64,000 nt of DNA from CBDBCU01 sp965243185 (GTDB lineage Bacteria; Chloroflexota; Dehalococcoidia; Lucifugimonadales; UBA3495), in contig OZ251531.1 in assembly GCA_965243185.1 (NCBI GenBank), forward strand, positions 1 to 64,000. Reading direction: 5' to 3'. This document shows, piece by piece, positions 9,264 through 18,973 of this stretch. The notes below the pieces were generated by a model. The model made no database searches and was not told the origin of the DNA. It saw nothing but the letters and a program-made list of their open reading frames with translations. A program made the position numbers and the translations under genes. Position 1 is the first letter of the stretch. Each line of letters opens with the position of its first letter.

Positions 9264-9989
9264 TCACCGCCGCCGTCGCCGACCCGGCAATCCCGGATAA
9301 GCCCGTTCTCTCAACACCCAGGCAATTCGCTTGCGGAAAGCGTCAACCTCCTCCGGCAGCAGCAACTCCAGCAGCTCTTTTAGAACCGGCGGCGGATTGT
9401 CCAGTTGCTCGAACAACCGGGTCAGAGCGGTCAGCAAGTAGCCGGGTATAGGTTCGCCGCCGAAATCCCAAATCACCGTTCGGATTTTGGTATCGGCGTG
9501 AAAGGTCAGCCCCTGGTCAATGCCCCACAACTTGCCGGCATCGTCCACCAGCACATGGTTAGCCTTGCGGTCGGTATTGTTTGCCACCAGGTCAAAGCAG
9601 GCAATCAGCCGCAGCGCATCGGCGTCAGCCGCGCTCAGCGTATAGTAGTTCAGCCGCGGATTATGCTCCACATACTGCTGCACCGACCCGATCCCGTAAG
9701 GCCCCTCGCGAATAATCGTACGGGGGATAAAATCCCAGCCCAACGCTTGGCTCAGCAGATAAGCCCCGTACTCCCGCTTGTAAAGCGTCCCCCGGGGAAA
9801 GTCCCACAGCGGCACCTCCCCATCCCGCGGTTTGTAAATAGCCTGCCCCTCCCGTCCGTCCAACCGCAGGGCCGCCACAAAAGTATAGTTGGAACCCATG
9901 GGCGTAAGTTCGCAGGAAAGGAACTCCCCGTTAAGCAGCAGGTCGGGACAGTCCACTGGATTATCCTCTGCCATCCTGTTCGCCGGCAT
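9264..9989 (-). CDS. SCO1664-family protein (PI3/4-kinase-like fold)
   Basis: A 241-residue protein of the SCO1664 family, which looks like a small phosphatidylinositol-kinase-like or protein-kinase-like fold. Visible features are AIYKPRDGE (a possible nucleotide-binding lysine), the catalytic-like region CFDLVANNTDRKANHVLV and WGIDQGLTFH, a metal-site-like motif. In Actinobacteria this family sits beside DUF3090 and a phosphoglycerate-mutase-like gene; DUF3090 lies just upstream here, but no mutase gene is present in the window. The function is unknown. An internal ATG at 9974 is an alternative start. Confidence 0.8.
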   Translation of the reverse strand: MPANRMAEDNPVDCPDLLLNGEFLSCELTPMGSNYTFVAALRLDGREGQAIYKPRDGEVPLWDFPRGTLYKREYGAYLLSQALGWDFIPRTIIREGPYGIGSVQQYVEHNPRLNYYTLSAADADALRLIACFDLVANNTDRKANHVLVDDAGKLWGIDQGLTFHADTKIRTVIWDFGGEPIPGYLLTALTRLFEQLDNPPPVLKELLELLLPEEVDAFRKRIAWVLRERAYPGLPGRRRRR

Positions 9990-9997
9990 ACTGCGCC

Positions 9998-10528
9998 CTA
10001 ACCGCTCTCAAAAACGGCGTGGCCGTTAGCCCGGGGGCAGACATGACCGCTGGGATTGATGGGCAAACCGCACAGAAAGCACGGCGGCCGCCCGGAAGCG
10101 CAAATCCGCAGGCTTTCCTCCGCCAACGCCGCCGCCTGCTCTACCGTAATCCAGAAACTTACCGATGGCGGCGACTCCCGGGAACCTTCCTCCTCATCTC
10201 CCTGGGCTTGCAAATAGAAAGAATTGGTTTCCACATCGTGCCGCCCCGACAAGGCCCGCGCCCAGAACTCAATCACCGCTTCGCCGCCGTCCCAACTCAA
10301 CGCAGTGGGGAAACTCCCCCGTTCCCGGTCCGCCTCCGTCTGCCGCTGCACCGCTTCCCGCAAGCCCACGCCCAACTGAAAAAGCTGCTCCTTTTCCAGC
10401 CACACATACGCCCGCGCCAAACCCGACTCCAGCACCAAGCGGAAAGTGCGCCGGCCCGGCTCGCCAAAAGTCTCCGCCCCGATATGCGACAGCGACCCCA
10501 AGGGATATTGGATACTGCCTTGCTCCAT
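9998..10528 (-). CDS. DUF3090 family protein
   Basis: A 176-residue protein of unknown function with the DUF3090 pattern: FGEPGRRTFRL near the start, a central beta-rich part, and the C-terminal CFLCGLPINPSGHVCPR with three cysteines that could bind a metal. The start is ATG 10528, directly behind GGAAGGGAAGGA. It forms a two-gene unit with the SCO1664-type gene 8 bases downstream. A conserved pairing in distant phyla suggests a shared pathway, but no reaction is established. Confidence 0.82.
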   Translation of the reverse strand: MEQGSIQYPLGSLSHIGAETFGEPGRRTFRLVLESGLARAYVWLEKEQLFQLGVGLREAVQRQTEADRERGSFPTALSWDGGEAVIEFWARALSGRHDVETNSFYLQAQGDEEEGSRESPPSVSFWITVEQAAALAEESLRICASGRPPCFLCGLPINPSGHVCPRANGHAVFESG

Positions 10529-10610
10529 TCCTTCCCTTCCAATCCGGGCTTGCCCCGCCCCGACCAAATCGGGGCCGCCGGGCCGCTTTACGGAACGCCG
10601 CCGCCGCCCG

Positions 10611-12929
10611 CTACCGGGCCGTCAAACCCGACGCCGCCAAAGCGTCCCATCCCTCCGGGGAAAGGGTCAGCCCCTGCCCCCGGCCGGCATCATACTTCTC
10701 CTGCAACGCCCGCAGCAAATGCGTCAATGGCCGTTGCCCGTCGCCAATATGCCGCGCCAAATCCCGCACCGTGTTATACGCCTGGTCCACTTTCCAGAAA
10801 AAGGACAACAGCCAAGCCAGTTCCCGCTCGTTGACCGGCGGCGGCACATCCGCCAAGTCAATCAGCGCGCTGTTCACCTTGGTATAGCGAAGGATGCCCG
10901 CCTTGTCCTCCGCATCCCGCCCGTAGTAGCGGCGGCGGCGCAATTCCACTACCCGGCGGGTATAGTCCCCTTCCCCATATATCTCCCGCGGCAGCCACTC
11001 CTCCCGCAGATTAACCACTTCCTCCCCCTGCCGGTTCACTACCGCTACCCCCACTTCCGAGCGCAGGATGGGGTCGTACTCAAACTTAACCGCCCCCCGC
11101 AGCAGAGCCTCCTGGAGCATCAGCGTCAGCTCCCGGGGGATTTTCTTGTAGTTGGGGCCGCTGGCTTCCTCGTTGCTGTCCGCCCCGATGCCGCCGGTGT
11201 TGAAAACATAATACTCCTGCGGCAGACCGCCCCAAGCCAACTGCTGGAGAATGTGGTACATCAGGTTGGCATTCTCATCCTCCAACCCGATGATAAAGGG
11301 GTCGGAAAAGTATTCCACATAGGGACGGCCGATAGCCCCGATGGCCGCCCCCATCTGCACCGCTTCCCCGTACATCAGCACCCGGATATACTGCTCCAGG
11401 CTCAACCGCCGCAGCGGCGGAATAACCGTGTTCTGCCGCATCACTTCCTGCCAGAACACCCGATCCGTGAACTCCATCGGCACATGAACCGAATCCGCCA
11501 ACCGCCCGCCGGTGATGGATTCAATCAACCCGCCCACGCCCTTGCGCGCCAGCAGACGGCGGCGGGAAAGGGTAACCCGCATATTCCGCACCGGGTTTTC
11601 CAGGAAGTTCGGAGCGGCCGCCCCGCTGACCTCCGCCGGCAGCAATACCGGCACATTTTCCAGCGTTTCCTGCGGATTGGGCGTTTCCTTAGACCCCCGC
11701 ACCGCATCAAAGGTTATCGGATCCTCCGCTTCATTCAACCCGAAAGGCATCGCGTAAAAGTTGTTTTCCGTCCCGTCAATGCTGTGGGAAATGGTGTAGC
11801 GGCTCCCGCCCCGGTGCGACACTAGCGGCTCCCGCAGCGGCTGGAGCAGCACAATGTCATCGTTCATCGGATAGACCCCTTCCGCCGGGTCCGTATCCAA
11901 GTTCAGCAAACCGGCCAACTCGCTGTTCGCCAGTTCAATCATAATGGTCAGGGTGCTTTTCCCGTGCAACGACGGACCGACGGTCACCAACGCCGTATTC
12001 GACACCTCCCCGCGCAGCGTTTTCACCCGGGCCAAACTCAGGGCGGCTTGAATCGCAATGCCGTTGTTCTGCTTCACCTGGAACATTGCGATGGACAACG
12101 GCCCCATCTTATGCTCCCCCAAGTAGTCGAAGCCCAAATGCAGCGACAGCCCCTTGGTCGGTGCTTTGAACACCAGTTGCGTAATGCCCAATTCCCTGAT
12201 CCGGGCTTTCAACTCCTCCGACAGCCCCAAATCCTCGAACCAGTGCGGCACCGAAACCTCCATAATGTCCGGGGCGTCGGTGTATTGGCTTTCCGGCAGG
12301 TCAAAGGTCAACTGCCGCCACATATAGGGCAGTTGCAGATAATCAGACCCGAAAAGCAACTGCCGGGCGTGGAAAGAGCGGCCCGGCGCATCGCAGATTT
12401 GCCGGTCGGTCTGGATAATCGTCTGGCCGCTGGCGAAATGCTCCCGCATTTTGGCGGCCACACCCTGGAAAACCTCGGTGAACAGGGCTTGATTTTCCTC
12501 GCTGAACGAAAGGGCGTCCCGGTTGGGCGTAAAGCCGTCCACATAGTATTGGGTCAAATCCGGCCGGCGCACCACTCCCAACTGGCTGAAAAACCCCAGC
12601 CCGCCGCTGTCCAGCCGCACCGCTACCCCCGGCCAGGCTTTCGTCGCCGCCCGCCCGGCCGCGTTGGCTTCCTCCCCAATGCGGACGATGTCCGCCGCTT
12701 CCGCCAACGTCCGCTCCCGCTCCGCCGCCGGCAAATCCTGAAACACCGGCATATTAGCCACCAGCCACTGGTTGGCGGGATTGAAACTTTCGCAGTCCGA
12801 CCGTTGCCCCTGCCGGGCCAGCGCCACCAGTTCATCCAACGCCCGGTTAAACTCCGGGTTCATCCGCGGCGGCAGCAAAGGCGACTTGTCTGCCGGTTCC
12901 CCTTGCCTTTCCGTATTTTCCTCAGCCAC
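10611..12929 (-). CDS. Divergent ATP-type phosphoenolpyruvate carboxykinase-like protein
   Basis: A 772-residue cytoplasmic protein. It contains a P-loop GPSLHGKST (about residues 315-323), a later acidic PMNDDIVLL segment and NTGGIGADSNEEASG near residue 577, all reminiscent of PEP carboxykinase (ATP), which converts oxaloacetate and ATP to PEP and CO2. It is much longer than the usual 530 residues and the family's canonical Walker A is altered, so it may be a related kinase and not a true PEPCK. The start is GTG 12929 behind GAGGAG. A good promoter lies 80 bases upstream. Confidence 0.6.
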   Translation of the reverse strand: MAEENTERQGEPADKSPLLPPRMNPEFNRALDELVALARQGQRSDCESFNPANQWLVANMPVFQDLPAAERERTLAEAADIVRIGEEANAAGRAATKAWPGVAVRLDSGGLGFFSQLGVVRRPDLTQYYVDGFTPNRDALSFSEENQALFTEVFQGVAAKMREHFASGQTIIQTDRQICDAPGRSFHARQLLFGSDYLQLPYMWRQLTFDLPESQYTDAPDIMEVSVPHWFEDLGLSEELKARIRELGITQLVFKAPTKGLSLHLGFDYLGEHKMGPLSIAMFQVKQNNGIAIQAALSLARVKTLRGEVSNTALVTVGPSLHGKSTLTIMIELANSELAGLLNLDTDPAEGVYPMNDDIVLLQPLREPLVSHRGGSRYTISHSIDGTENNFYAMPFGLNEAEDPITFDAVRGSKETPNPQETLENVPVLLPAEVSGAAAPNFLENPVRNMRVTLSRRRLLARKGVGGLIESITGGRLADSVHVPMEFTDRVFWQEVMRQNTVIPPLRRLSLEQYIRVLMYGEAVQMGAAIGAIGRPYVEYFSDPFIIGLEDENANLMYHILQQLAWGGLPQEYYVFNTGGIGADSNEEASGPNYKKIPRELTLMLQEALLRGAVKFEYDPILRSEVGVAVVNRQGEEVVNLREEWLPREIYGEGDYTRRVVELRRRRYYGRDAEDKAGILRYTKVNSALIDLADVPPPVNERELAWLLSFFWKVDQAYNTVRDLARHIGDGQRPLTHLLRALQEKYDAGRGQGLTLSPEGWDALAASGLTAR

Positions 12930-13005
12930 TTCGGCTCCTCTATATCCCTTTCCAGATTCCCGGCGGCGTCAGCAACACCGCAAAGCCCCCAACCCCGCCA
13001 AGTTT

Positions 13006-13034
13006 ATGCTACATTGTTAATCGGAATGTGTCAA
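13006..13034 (-). promoter_or_regulatory. Promoter of the PEPCK-like gene, overlapping a divergent -10
   Basis: On the minus strand TTGACA (13034-13029), 17 bases, then TAGCAT (13011-13006). On the plus strand the same bases hold an extended -10, TG at 13007-13008 then TACATT at 13010-13015, which could serve the peptidase gene at 13081. The two would compete for polymerase. Confidence 0.65.
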
Positions 13035-13080
13035 AGTATCTCTGGAAGTTCCGGGCAAACGCCCGGCCGAGGAAAGCCCA

Positions 13081-14874
13081 ATGCACACCCTCGAGCGTTT
13101 CATCCTGTACCCCCTATTCCTGGCGGCTCTGGTTGCCGTCGGCTCCCTCCTCTGGTACAGCACCGCCTCCGCCGCCTCCCTCCAAGGCTGGCAAGCCGCC
13201 AACTCCCGGGCCGTAGCTCTGTTGCAAAACGCCCAAACCGAAGGCAACAATCTGCGAATCGAACTCAACGCCGCCCAAGTCGCCGTCAACTCCCTGCAAG
13301 CCGACCAAACCCGGCTCCAAGCGGAACTTGCCGAGTTGCAGGCAGATCAGGAATCTGCTGACCGGCAGCTTGAACTTTACCGCAACGGCTTGCAAGAAGC
13401 CAACGCCAATGTCCAGCAAGCCAATGCCAACATCGTGGAATTAGCCCAGCAGTTGGACACCACCCGCAGCGAAAGGAACGCCGCCTTAACCTCCCTCGAC
13501 ACCGAGCGGGAAAATCTGGCTACCGCAAAGGAGCTGACCCAACGCCAATCCACTGCCCTTGCCCAACTGGAAACCGACCTCCGCGACAAAGATAGCCGCA
13601 TTAGCCAGCAGACCGCTCAAATCAACCGGCAGAACACCCGCATCAGCGACCAGTCCCGCCTGATTAACCAGCAGAATGACCAAATCAGCCAGCAAAATAC
13701 CACCATATCCAACCTGCGCGCCTCCCTGAACCAAGCCGAAAGCCAGCAGGTCAGCATCCCGTCCTGTAGCAGCAACTACTTCACCCTGACCGCCGGCCAG
13801 CTCACTTGCGTTGCCCGGAACACCACCGCCTTTCAAGCCACCCAAGTAGAAATCCGTTCCATCAACTTGCCACAGACCGGGCCGGTTACCCTGAAAATAA
13901 ACCGTTCCGGGGAACTCGGTTCCGACCAGAGTATGGCAATCCTCGAACACGCCGTAAGAACTATCGAGGAATATATGGGCCAACCCCTCCCTCTGCAAAG
14001 CGGGGAAATCCGCCTTGACTTCGTAAAGGACATAACCAGCGGCGGCGACCCGGCCGGCATCTACAAAGGAACGCACATCGAGATTTTGCAGCAATACGAG
14101 GTCGGCGAACCCTGGCAGCGCGCGGCCTTGGCCGCCATCATCGCCCACGAAGTAGCTCACTACTATTGGAACGGTGAACGGGAATGGGTTGACGAAGGAG
14201 CCGCCGATTTTCTGGCCCTTTACTCCGAACACCGCCGCACTGGCGCCCCCATTAGCGTCCAAAACCGGCCTTGCTACTATGTATCCAACATCAGCCAACT
14301 GGAATCCCAACGGTATGAGCACGGCGATGCCGGTTTCCGCTGTAACTACAGCTTGGGCGAAAGGTTATTCGTTGACCTGTACGACTCTCTGCCCGAAACC
14401 CAATTCCGCCAATCCTTCCGCAATCTCTACGCCGCCGGAAAAAACAAACTGGCCGGCGTCCACCAACTCCGCGCCGCCTACCCCAATAGCGGCGCCATCA
14501 TCGACAAGTGGTACGGCTACCGGGAAATGCCTGAACTCCATCGGCCCAACGGCGACTTCCTGGGCTATATGATTTGGCAAGAAGGCGAAGCTTGGCAGTT
14601 GAATGTAGATGGCAGCGGCCGCCCTTGCGCCACCTTGCTCCGGCTGAACGAAACCAGCGCGGGCGGCTATTCCGTAAGGGCCACCCGACCCTTCTGCCAC
14701 TATACCGGCGATTGGTCCGCCGAAGGTGCCTTGCTGGTAACCGTCAACGGCGTTACCTACCGGGCAGTCGATATAAAAATCAGCCAACGGCCCCGTTACG
14801 GACTAGCCGGCTCAGTTCACCCCGGCAATTCCATCCCGTCCCCAACCGCCATACCCTTGCGAGGGCAACTATGA
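13081..14874 (+). CDS. Membrane-anchored coiled-coil protein with a C-terminal zinc metallopeptidase domain
   Basis: A 597-residue protein in three parts. Residues 5-28 form a single membrane segment. About residues 45-220 form a long Gln/Asn-rich coiled coil, with heptad-like repeats such as [12 protein letters not shown]. The C-terminal half holds HEVAH (residues 356-360) and, 12 residues later, DEGAADF with Glu372, the gluzincin pattern of a zinc peptidase. The topology places the peptidase outside the cytoplasm. No family name is obvious to me and the substrate is unknown; cleavage of surface or wall-linked proteins is a guess. The stop overlaps the aroA start by 4 bases. Confidence 0.75.
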   Translation: MHTLERFILYPLFLAALVAVGSLLWYSTASAASLQGWQAANSRAVALLQNAQTEGNNLRIELNAAQVAVNSLQADQTRLQAELAELQADQESADRQLELYRNGLQEANANVQQANANIVELAQQLDTTRSERNAALTSLDTERENLATAKELTQRQSTALAQLETDLRDKDSRISQQTAQINRQNTRISDQSRLINQQNDQISQQNTTISNLRASLNQAESQQVSIPSCSSNYFTLTAGQLTCVARNTTAFQATQVEIRSINLPQTGPVTLKINRSGELGSDQSMAILEHAVRTIEEYMGQPLPLQSGEIRLDFVKDITSGGDPAGIYKGTHIEILQQYEVGEPWQRAALAAIIAHEVAHYYWNGEREWVDEGAADFLALYSEHRRTGAPISVQNRPCYYVSNISQLESQRYEHGDAGFRCNYSLGERLFVDLYDSLPETQFRQSFRNLYAAGKNKLAGVHQLRAAYPNSGAIIDKWYGYREMPELHRPNGDFLGYMIWQEGEAWQLNVDGSGRPCATLLRLNETSAGGYSVRATRPFCHYTGDWSAEGALLVTVNGVTYRAVDIKISQRPRYGLAGSVHPGNSIPSPTAIPLRGQL

Positions 14875-16151
14875 ACCAGCTAACCCTTTCCCCCATCTCC
14901 CATGTCGCCGGAACCATCACCCTCCCCGGCTCCAAAAGTCTCTCCAACCGCTTACTGCTCCTGTCCGCCTTGGCCCGGGGAACTACCGAAGTCCACAACC
15001 TGCTGGACAGCGACGACACCCGCTATATGGCCGCCGCCCTGCAAACCCTCGGCATCTCCCTAAAATTCTCCGCCGACCGCACCGTCTGCCAAGTGGACAG
15101 TGCCGGCGGCCCCTTTCCCGTCCCGGCCGCTGACCTGTTCCTCGGCAACGCCGGCACTGCCATTCGTCCCCTCTGCGCCGCCCTCTGCTTGGGCCAAGGC
15201 AACTATACCCTGACCGGGGAACCGCGAATGTTGGAACGCCCAATTGCTCACCTGGTCGACGCCCTGCGGCCCTTGGGCGCGGACATCCAATACCAGCAAG
15301 CCGCCGGCTACCCGCCCTTGACCATCCACGCCAACGGACTGCGCGGCGGCCGGGTCGCCATCAACGGCAGCCTTTCCAGCCAGTACCTGACCTCCCTGCT
15401 CCTGGCTTCCCCCCTGGCCGCCGACGAACTGCTGATTGAAATTGAGGGCGAACTAGTCTCCAAGCCCTACATTGCAATAACCCTCGATGTAATGCGCCGC
15501 TTCGGCGTAACCGTAGAAAATGACCACTACCGCCTTTTCCGGGTACCCGCCGGCCAAACCTACCAATCCCCCGGCCGCGCCCTTGTCGAAGGCGACGCTT
15601 CCTCCGCTACCTACTTTCTCTCAGCCGCCGCCATCGCCGGCGGCCCGGTGCGCGTCCACGGCGTCGGCGCCGACAGCGTACAGGGCGACATCCAGCACGC
15701 CGCCATCCTGGAGCAAATGGGCGCCACTGTGAAACGCGGCCCCGATTGGATTGAAGTTTCCCGCGGCCAACTCCACGGCCTCGACCTGGACTTGAACCAT
15801 ATCCCCGACGCCGCGATGACCCTCGCCGTTACCGCCCTGTTCGCTCAAGGCAAAACCACCCTCCGCAACATCGGCAACTGGCGCGTCAAGGAAACCGACC
15901 GCCTCGCCGCTATGGCCGCCGAACTCCGCAAAGTCGGTGCCACCGTAGTCGAAGGCCCGGACTACCTCGAAATCGCCCCCCCGCAACAAATCCAGCCCGC
16001 TGTCATTGCAACCTACAACGACCACCGCATGGCTATGAGCTTCTCCCTGGCCGCCCTCGGCCGCGCCGAAATCACCATCCTTAACCCCGGCTGCGTCTCC
16101 AAAACCTTTCCCGGCTACTTCGCCGCCTTCCGCTCCATCACCGGCGGCTAG
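14871..16151 (+). CDS. aroA: 3-phosphoshikimate 1-carboxyvinyltransferase (EPSP synthase)
   Basis: AroA joins PEP and shikimate-3-phosphate in the sixth step of chorismate synthesis. The 426-residue protein shows [14 protein letters not shown], the PEP-binding [37 protein letters not shown] and [20 protein letters not shown](I)RPL is typical of the glyphosate-sensitive class I enzyme. The start is ATG 14871, overlapping the upstream stop (ATGA), so it is translationally coupled to the metallopeptidase gene, an odd pairing. Other shikimate genes are not in the window. Confidence 0.95.
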   Translation: MNQLTLSPISHVAGTITLPGSKSLSNRLLLLSALARGTTEVHNLLDSDDTRYMAAALQTLGISLKFSADRTVCQVDSAGGPFPVPAADLFLGNAGTAIRPLCAALCLGQGNYTLTGEPRMLERPIAHLVDALRPLGADIQYQQAAGYPPLTIHANGLRGGRVAINGSLSSQYLTSLLLASPLAADELLIEIEGELVSKPYIAITLDVMRRFGVTVENDHYRLFRVPAGQTYQSPGRALVEGDASSATYFLSAAAIAGGPVRVHGVGADSVQGDIQHAAILEQMGATVKRGPDWIEVSRGQLHGLDLDLNHIPDAAMTLAVTALFAQGKTTLRNIGNWRVKETDRLAAMAAELRKVGATVVEGPDYLEIAPPQQIQPAVIATYNDHRMAMSFSLAALGRAEITILNPGCVSKTFPGYFAAFRSITGG

Positions 16152-16175
16152 GCCGAGCAACCCCGCCGCCTGCCC

Positions 16176-17699
16176 TTAATTCACTCCCCGCGACCGGTAC
16201 TGCAACGCCTCCGCCAAGTGGGATACCTTTATCTCCTCCGAATGGGCCAAATCCGCAATGGTGCGGGATACCTTAACAATCCGATGAAAGGCCCGCGCCG
16301 ACAAACTCAGCTGGGTCGTTGCCGACTGGAGCAAATTCCGCGCCCCGTCATCCATCCGGCACACTTTCCACACTTCCGCCGCGCCCATCTCCGAATTGCA
16401 CAGAAACGGAACCTCCTGAAACCGTTCCGCCTGCACCGCCCGCGCCTGCTCCACTCGTTCCCGTATCACCGCCGAATCCTCCGCCATATCCTCATCCACC
16501 AGCTTTTCATACTCCACCGGCGGCACTTCCACGAAAATATCAATCCGATCCATCAGCGGCCCGCTTATCCGCTTCTGATACCGCGATACCGCCGACGAAC
16601 TGCAAACGCACTGCTTCCGAGGATGGGAATGATACCCGCAGGGACAAGGATTCTGCGCCGCCACCAGCATAAAACTGGCCGGGTAAGTTACCGAACCGGT
16701 CACCCGGCTGATGGTAACTACCTTATCCTCCAGCGGCTGCCGTAGCGACTCCAACGCCGTCCGGTCAAACTCCGGCAACTCGTCCAGAAACAGCACCCCC
16801 CGGTGGCTCATCGTAATTTCCCCGGGGCGCAAATTGCGGCCGCCGCCCACCAAACCGGCGTTGGAAATGCTGTAGTGCGGCGCGCGAAAGGGACGATGGG
16901 CAATCAACGGGCAATCCGCCGGCAACGCCCCGCTGATGCTGTAAATCTTGGTCGCGTCCAACGCTTCCTCCGGCGTCATCCGCGGCAGGATGGACGGCAA
17001 AGCCCGGGCCAGCATCGTCTTGCCGCTGCCCGGCGGCCCGTTGAACAGAATGTTATGGAAACCGGCCGCCGCCACTTCCAGCGCCCGCTTGGCGTGTTCC
17101 TGCCCCTTGATGTGGGCCAAATTGGCGCTGTTGGCAGTCTTGGGGTCATCCTCTATCGGTATCCCCTGGCTGCAAGCCGGCGCAATCTGCGATTCTCCCA
17201 ACAGATGGCTCACCAAAGCCGCCAGCGTCAGCACCGGCACCACCTTTATTCCCTCCACCAGGGCCGCCTCCGTAGCGTCAGCCGTCGGTACATACACCAC
17301 CGCAAACCCCTGCTCCCGCGCCACCGACACCATCGGCAGCACCCCGTTGGTGTGCCGCAAACTCCCGTCCAACGAAAGCTCCCCCAGAAACAACGACGGT
17401 TCATAAGGCAGGTCAATCTGCCCCGAACTCAGCAATATGCCCACCGCAATGGGCAAATCGTAGGCCGGCCCCGCCTTTTTCAAGTCCGCCGGCGCCAGGT
17501 TCACCGTAATGCGCCGCATCGGAAACTCGCAGCCGCTGTTGCGAAGCGCCGCCCGCACCCGTTCCCGCGCCTCCTGCACCGCCGTATCCGGCAGCCCCAC
17601 AATGTTGAACACCGGCAGCCCCGGCGCTATATCCACCTCCACCTGAACGATAAACCCGTCCAGCCCCACCACCGCGCAAGTCTGACTCTTGGCTAACAT
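16176..17699 (-). CDS. YifB/ComM-family Mg-chelatase-like AAA+ ATPase
   Basis: A 507-residue ATPase. Residues 1-170 are the Lon-protease-like N-terminal domain, followed by AAA+ with Walker A GPPGSGKTM (about residue 222) and Walker B VLFLDELPEF. The C-terminal Mg-chelatase-type domain includes a Cys-rich insert (NPCPCGYHSHPRKQCVC). In naturally competent bacteria ComM is a hexameric helicase that promotes branch migration during integration of taken-up DNA. No other competence genes are visible. It converges with aroA, 24 bases away. Confidence 0.92.
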   Translation of the reverse strand: MLAKSQTCAVVGLDGFIVQVEVDIAPGLPVFNIVGLPDTAVQEARERVRAALRNSGCEFPMRRITVNLAPADLKKAGPAYDLPIAVGILLSSGQIDLPYEPSLFLGELSLDGSLRHTNGVLPMVSVAREQGFAVVYVPTADATEAALVEGIKVVPVLTLAALVSHLLGESQIAPACSQGIPIEDDPKTANSANLAHIKGQEHAKRALEVAAAGFHNILFNGPPGSGKTMLARALPSILPRMTPEEALDATKIYSISGALPADCPLIAHRPFRAPHYSISNAGLVGGGRNLRPGEITMSHRGVLFLDELPEFDRTALESLRQPLEDKVVTISRVTGSVTYPASFMLVAAQNPCPCGYHSHPRKQCVCSSSAVSRYQKRISGPLMDRIDIFVEVPPVEYEKLVDEDMAEDSAVIRERVEQARAVQAERFQEVPFLCNSEMGAAEVWKVCRMDDGARNLLQSATTQLSLSARAFHRIVKVSRTIADLAHSEEIKVSHLAEALQYRSRGVN

Positions 17700-17841
17700 C
17701 GCAAACTCCCTGATATTCCCGGACTTTTCCGGGAAAAGTTTGAGAAATCAGCCAAAGTATAGAACGAATGCTCTACCGCCCCGCAAGGGGGGCAGCGTCA
17801 GTAAATCAAAATTGGGGGGAATTCCAAGGGAAACCGCAGGG

Positions 17842-18951
17842 TTAAGGGCCGGAGGGAATCAAGCCGCTATATTCCCCGGCCGGGATTACTATGGTTTCAT
17901 CGGCATCGCCGCAAATGAGAATTCCAATGAGGCGGTCTGCGGAAGTGTTGACTACAGGGGAGCCGCTATTTCCGCTATAAGTTGGGTCTGCGCTGAGTCG
18001 GTAGAAATAAGTATTGCGGATGTAACATTCGTCTCCGTCGGGGCTGCTACTACCCCAATTATATTGGGACGAATGCTCATAGGCGCGGATTAAAGGGCTA
18101 AAGGAATGGCGGCCCAAGCAGTCGGCATCAAAACCGCTTCCAGTAGTGTAGGGAGCGGGGCCTATGTAGATGAAAGCGACATCTTTGTCGGGATGGCGGG
18201 AATGGACGGAGTAGGTTTTACCTTCGACCTGGACATTTCGGTGTCCCGCTACGACATGGGCGGCGGTTACTACCCATTTATGTTTATTGTGGTATTCCAC
18301 ATAGCCGCGACCCTGACCATCCGAAGTCTCAACCTTGACGCCGGTATAAATATGGACGGTGTCGCCAACACCAGGACTACCTGCCGTTTGGTGAAAGTCG
18401 GGAGCGGCGGTGCAACGGATTTGGGTGGAAGTTACCGTGCGAGTAGGAATGATGCGAGTAGGGATGGTGATGTTCCAAATGGAGGTCGGGGTGGGGCGGT
18501 AGAAAGGCGTAGGAGTTCGGAAACGGATGTAACGCGTGGGCGTGGGATACCGCGTATAAGTTGGACGCGGCGTGTAGGTCGGGCGGCGCGTTGCGGTTGG
18601 CTTGGGGGTGTACGTAGGATATGCCGTCTGCGTAGGCGGAATGGTGTAGGTCGGATACGGAGTGGCCGACGCGTGGGCTTGGATCGTCGCTTGGCGCTGT
18701 CCCTATGCGGTTGCCCAGTTGTAGGTCAGAGTAGTGGAGTGGGCGAGCTCGGCATTGGAAGTAGCGAGGTCGTCGCGGATGGTTTGCCGGTCCGCTTCCA
18801 CTATCTCACGCGCCTTGACCGCCGCGTCATAACTGCCTTGCCAATAGGTGGTTTGCTGGGCGTTGTAAATCGCCCATTGCCACGAGGTAATGCCAACGGC
18901 AACGATTACCAGCAGGATGGACCACGGGAGAATGATGGCAAAGATTTTCAT
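17842..18951 (-). pseudogene. Anchored trypsin-like serine protease interrupted by one in-frame TAG
   Basis: A single reading frame of 370 codons is broken only by a TAG at 18705-18703 (codon 83). The first 82 codons start at ATG 18951 behind AAGGAG and encode a membrane anchor (residues 4-25) and a coiled-coil-like stretch. After the TAG the frame continues with a Thr/Tyr/Pro-rich linker typical of secreted Chloroflexota proteins, then a trypsin-like domain with an intact triad: His in VTAAHVV (about 232), Asp in DKDVAF (about 257), Ser in SGNSGSP (about 329). A CAG-to-TAG change would explain it. Restart at ATG 18300 would lack the export signal and the first beta strands. Both parts could persist as separate genes, but one broken gene is simpler. 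Confidence 0.75.
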
Positions 18952-18973
18952 TAGCTGCTCCTTGAATCTAACC

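Noticed and set aside
18703..18705. TAG recoded as an amino acid
   Set aside because: TAG ends several intact genes here (aroA, DUF5989, the CitE-like lyase), so general reassignment is excluded.
18106..18954. A 282-codon plus-strand frame rich in Arg/Gly
   Set aside because: It is the reverse reading of the protease and its linker, without a ribosome binding site or motif.
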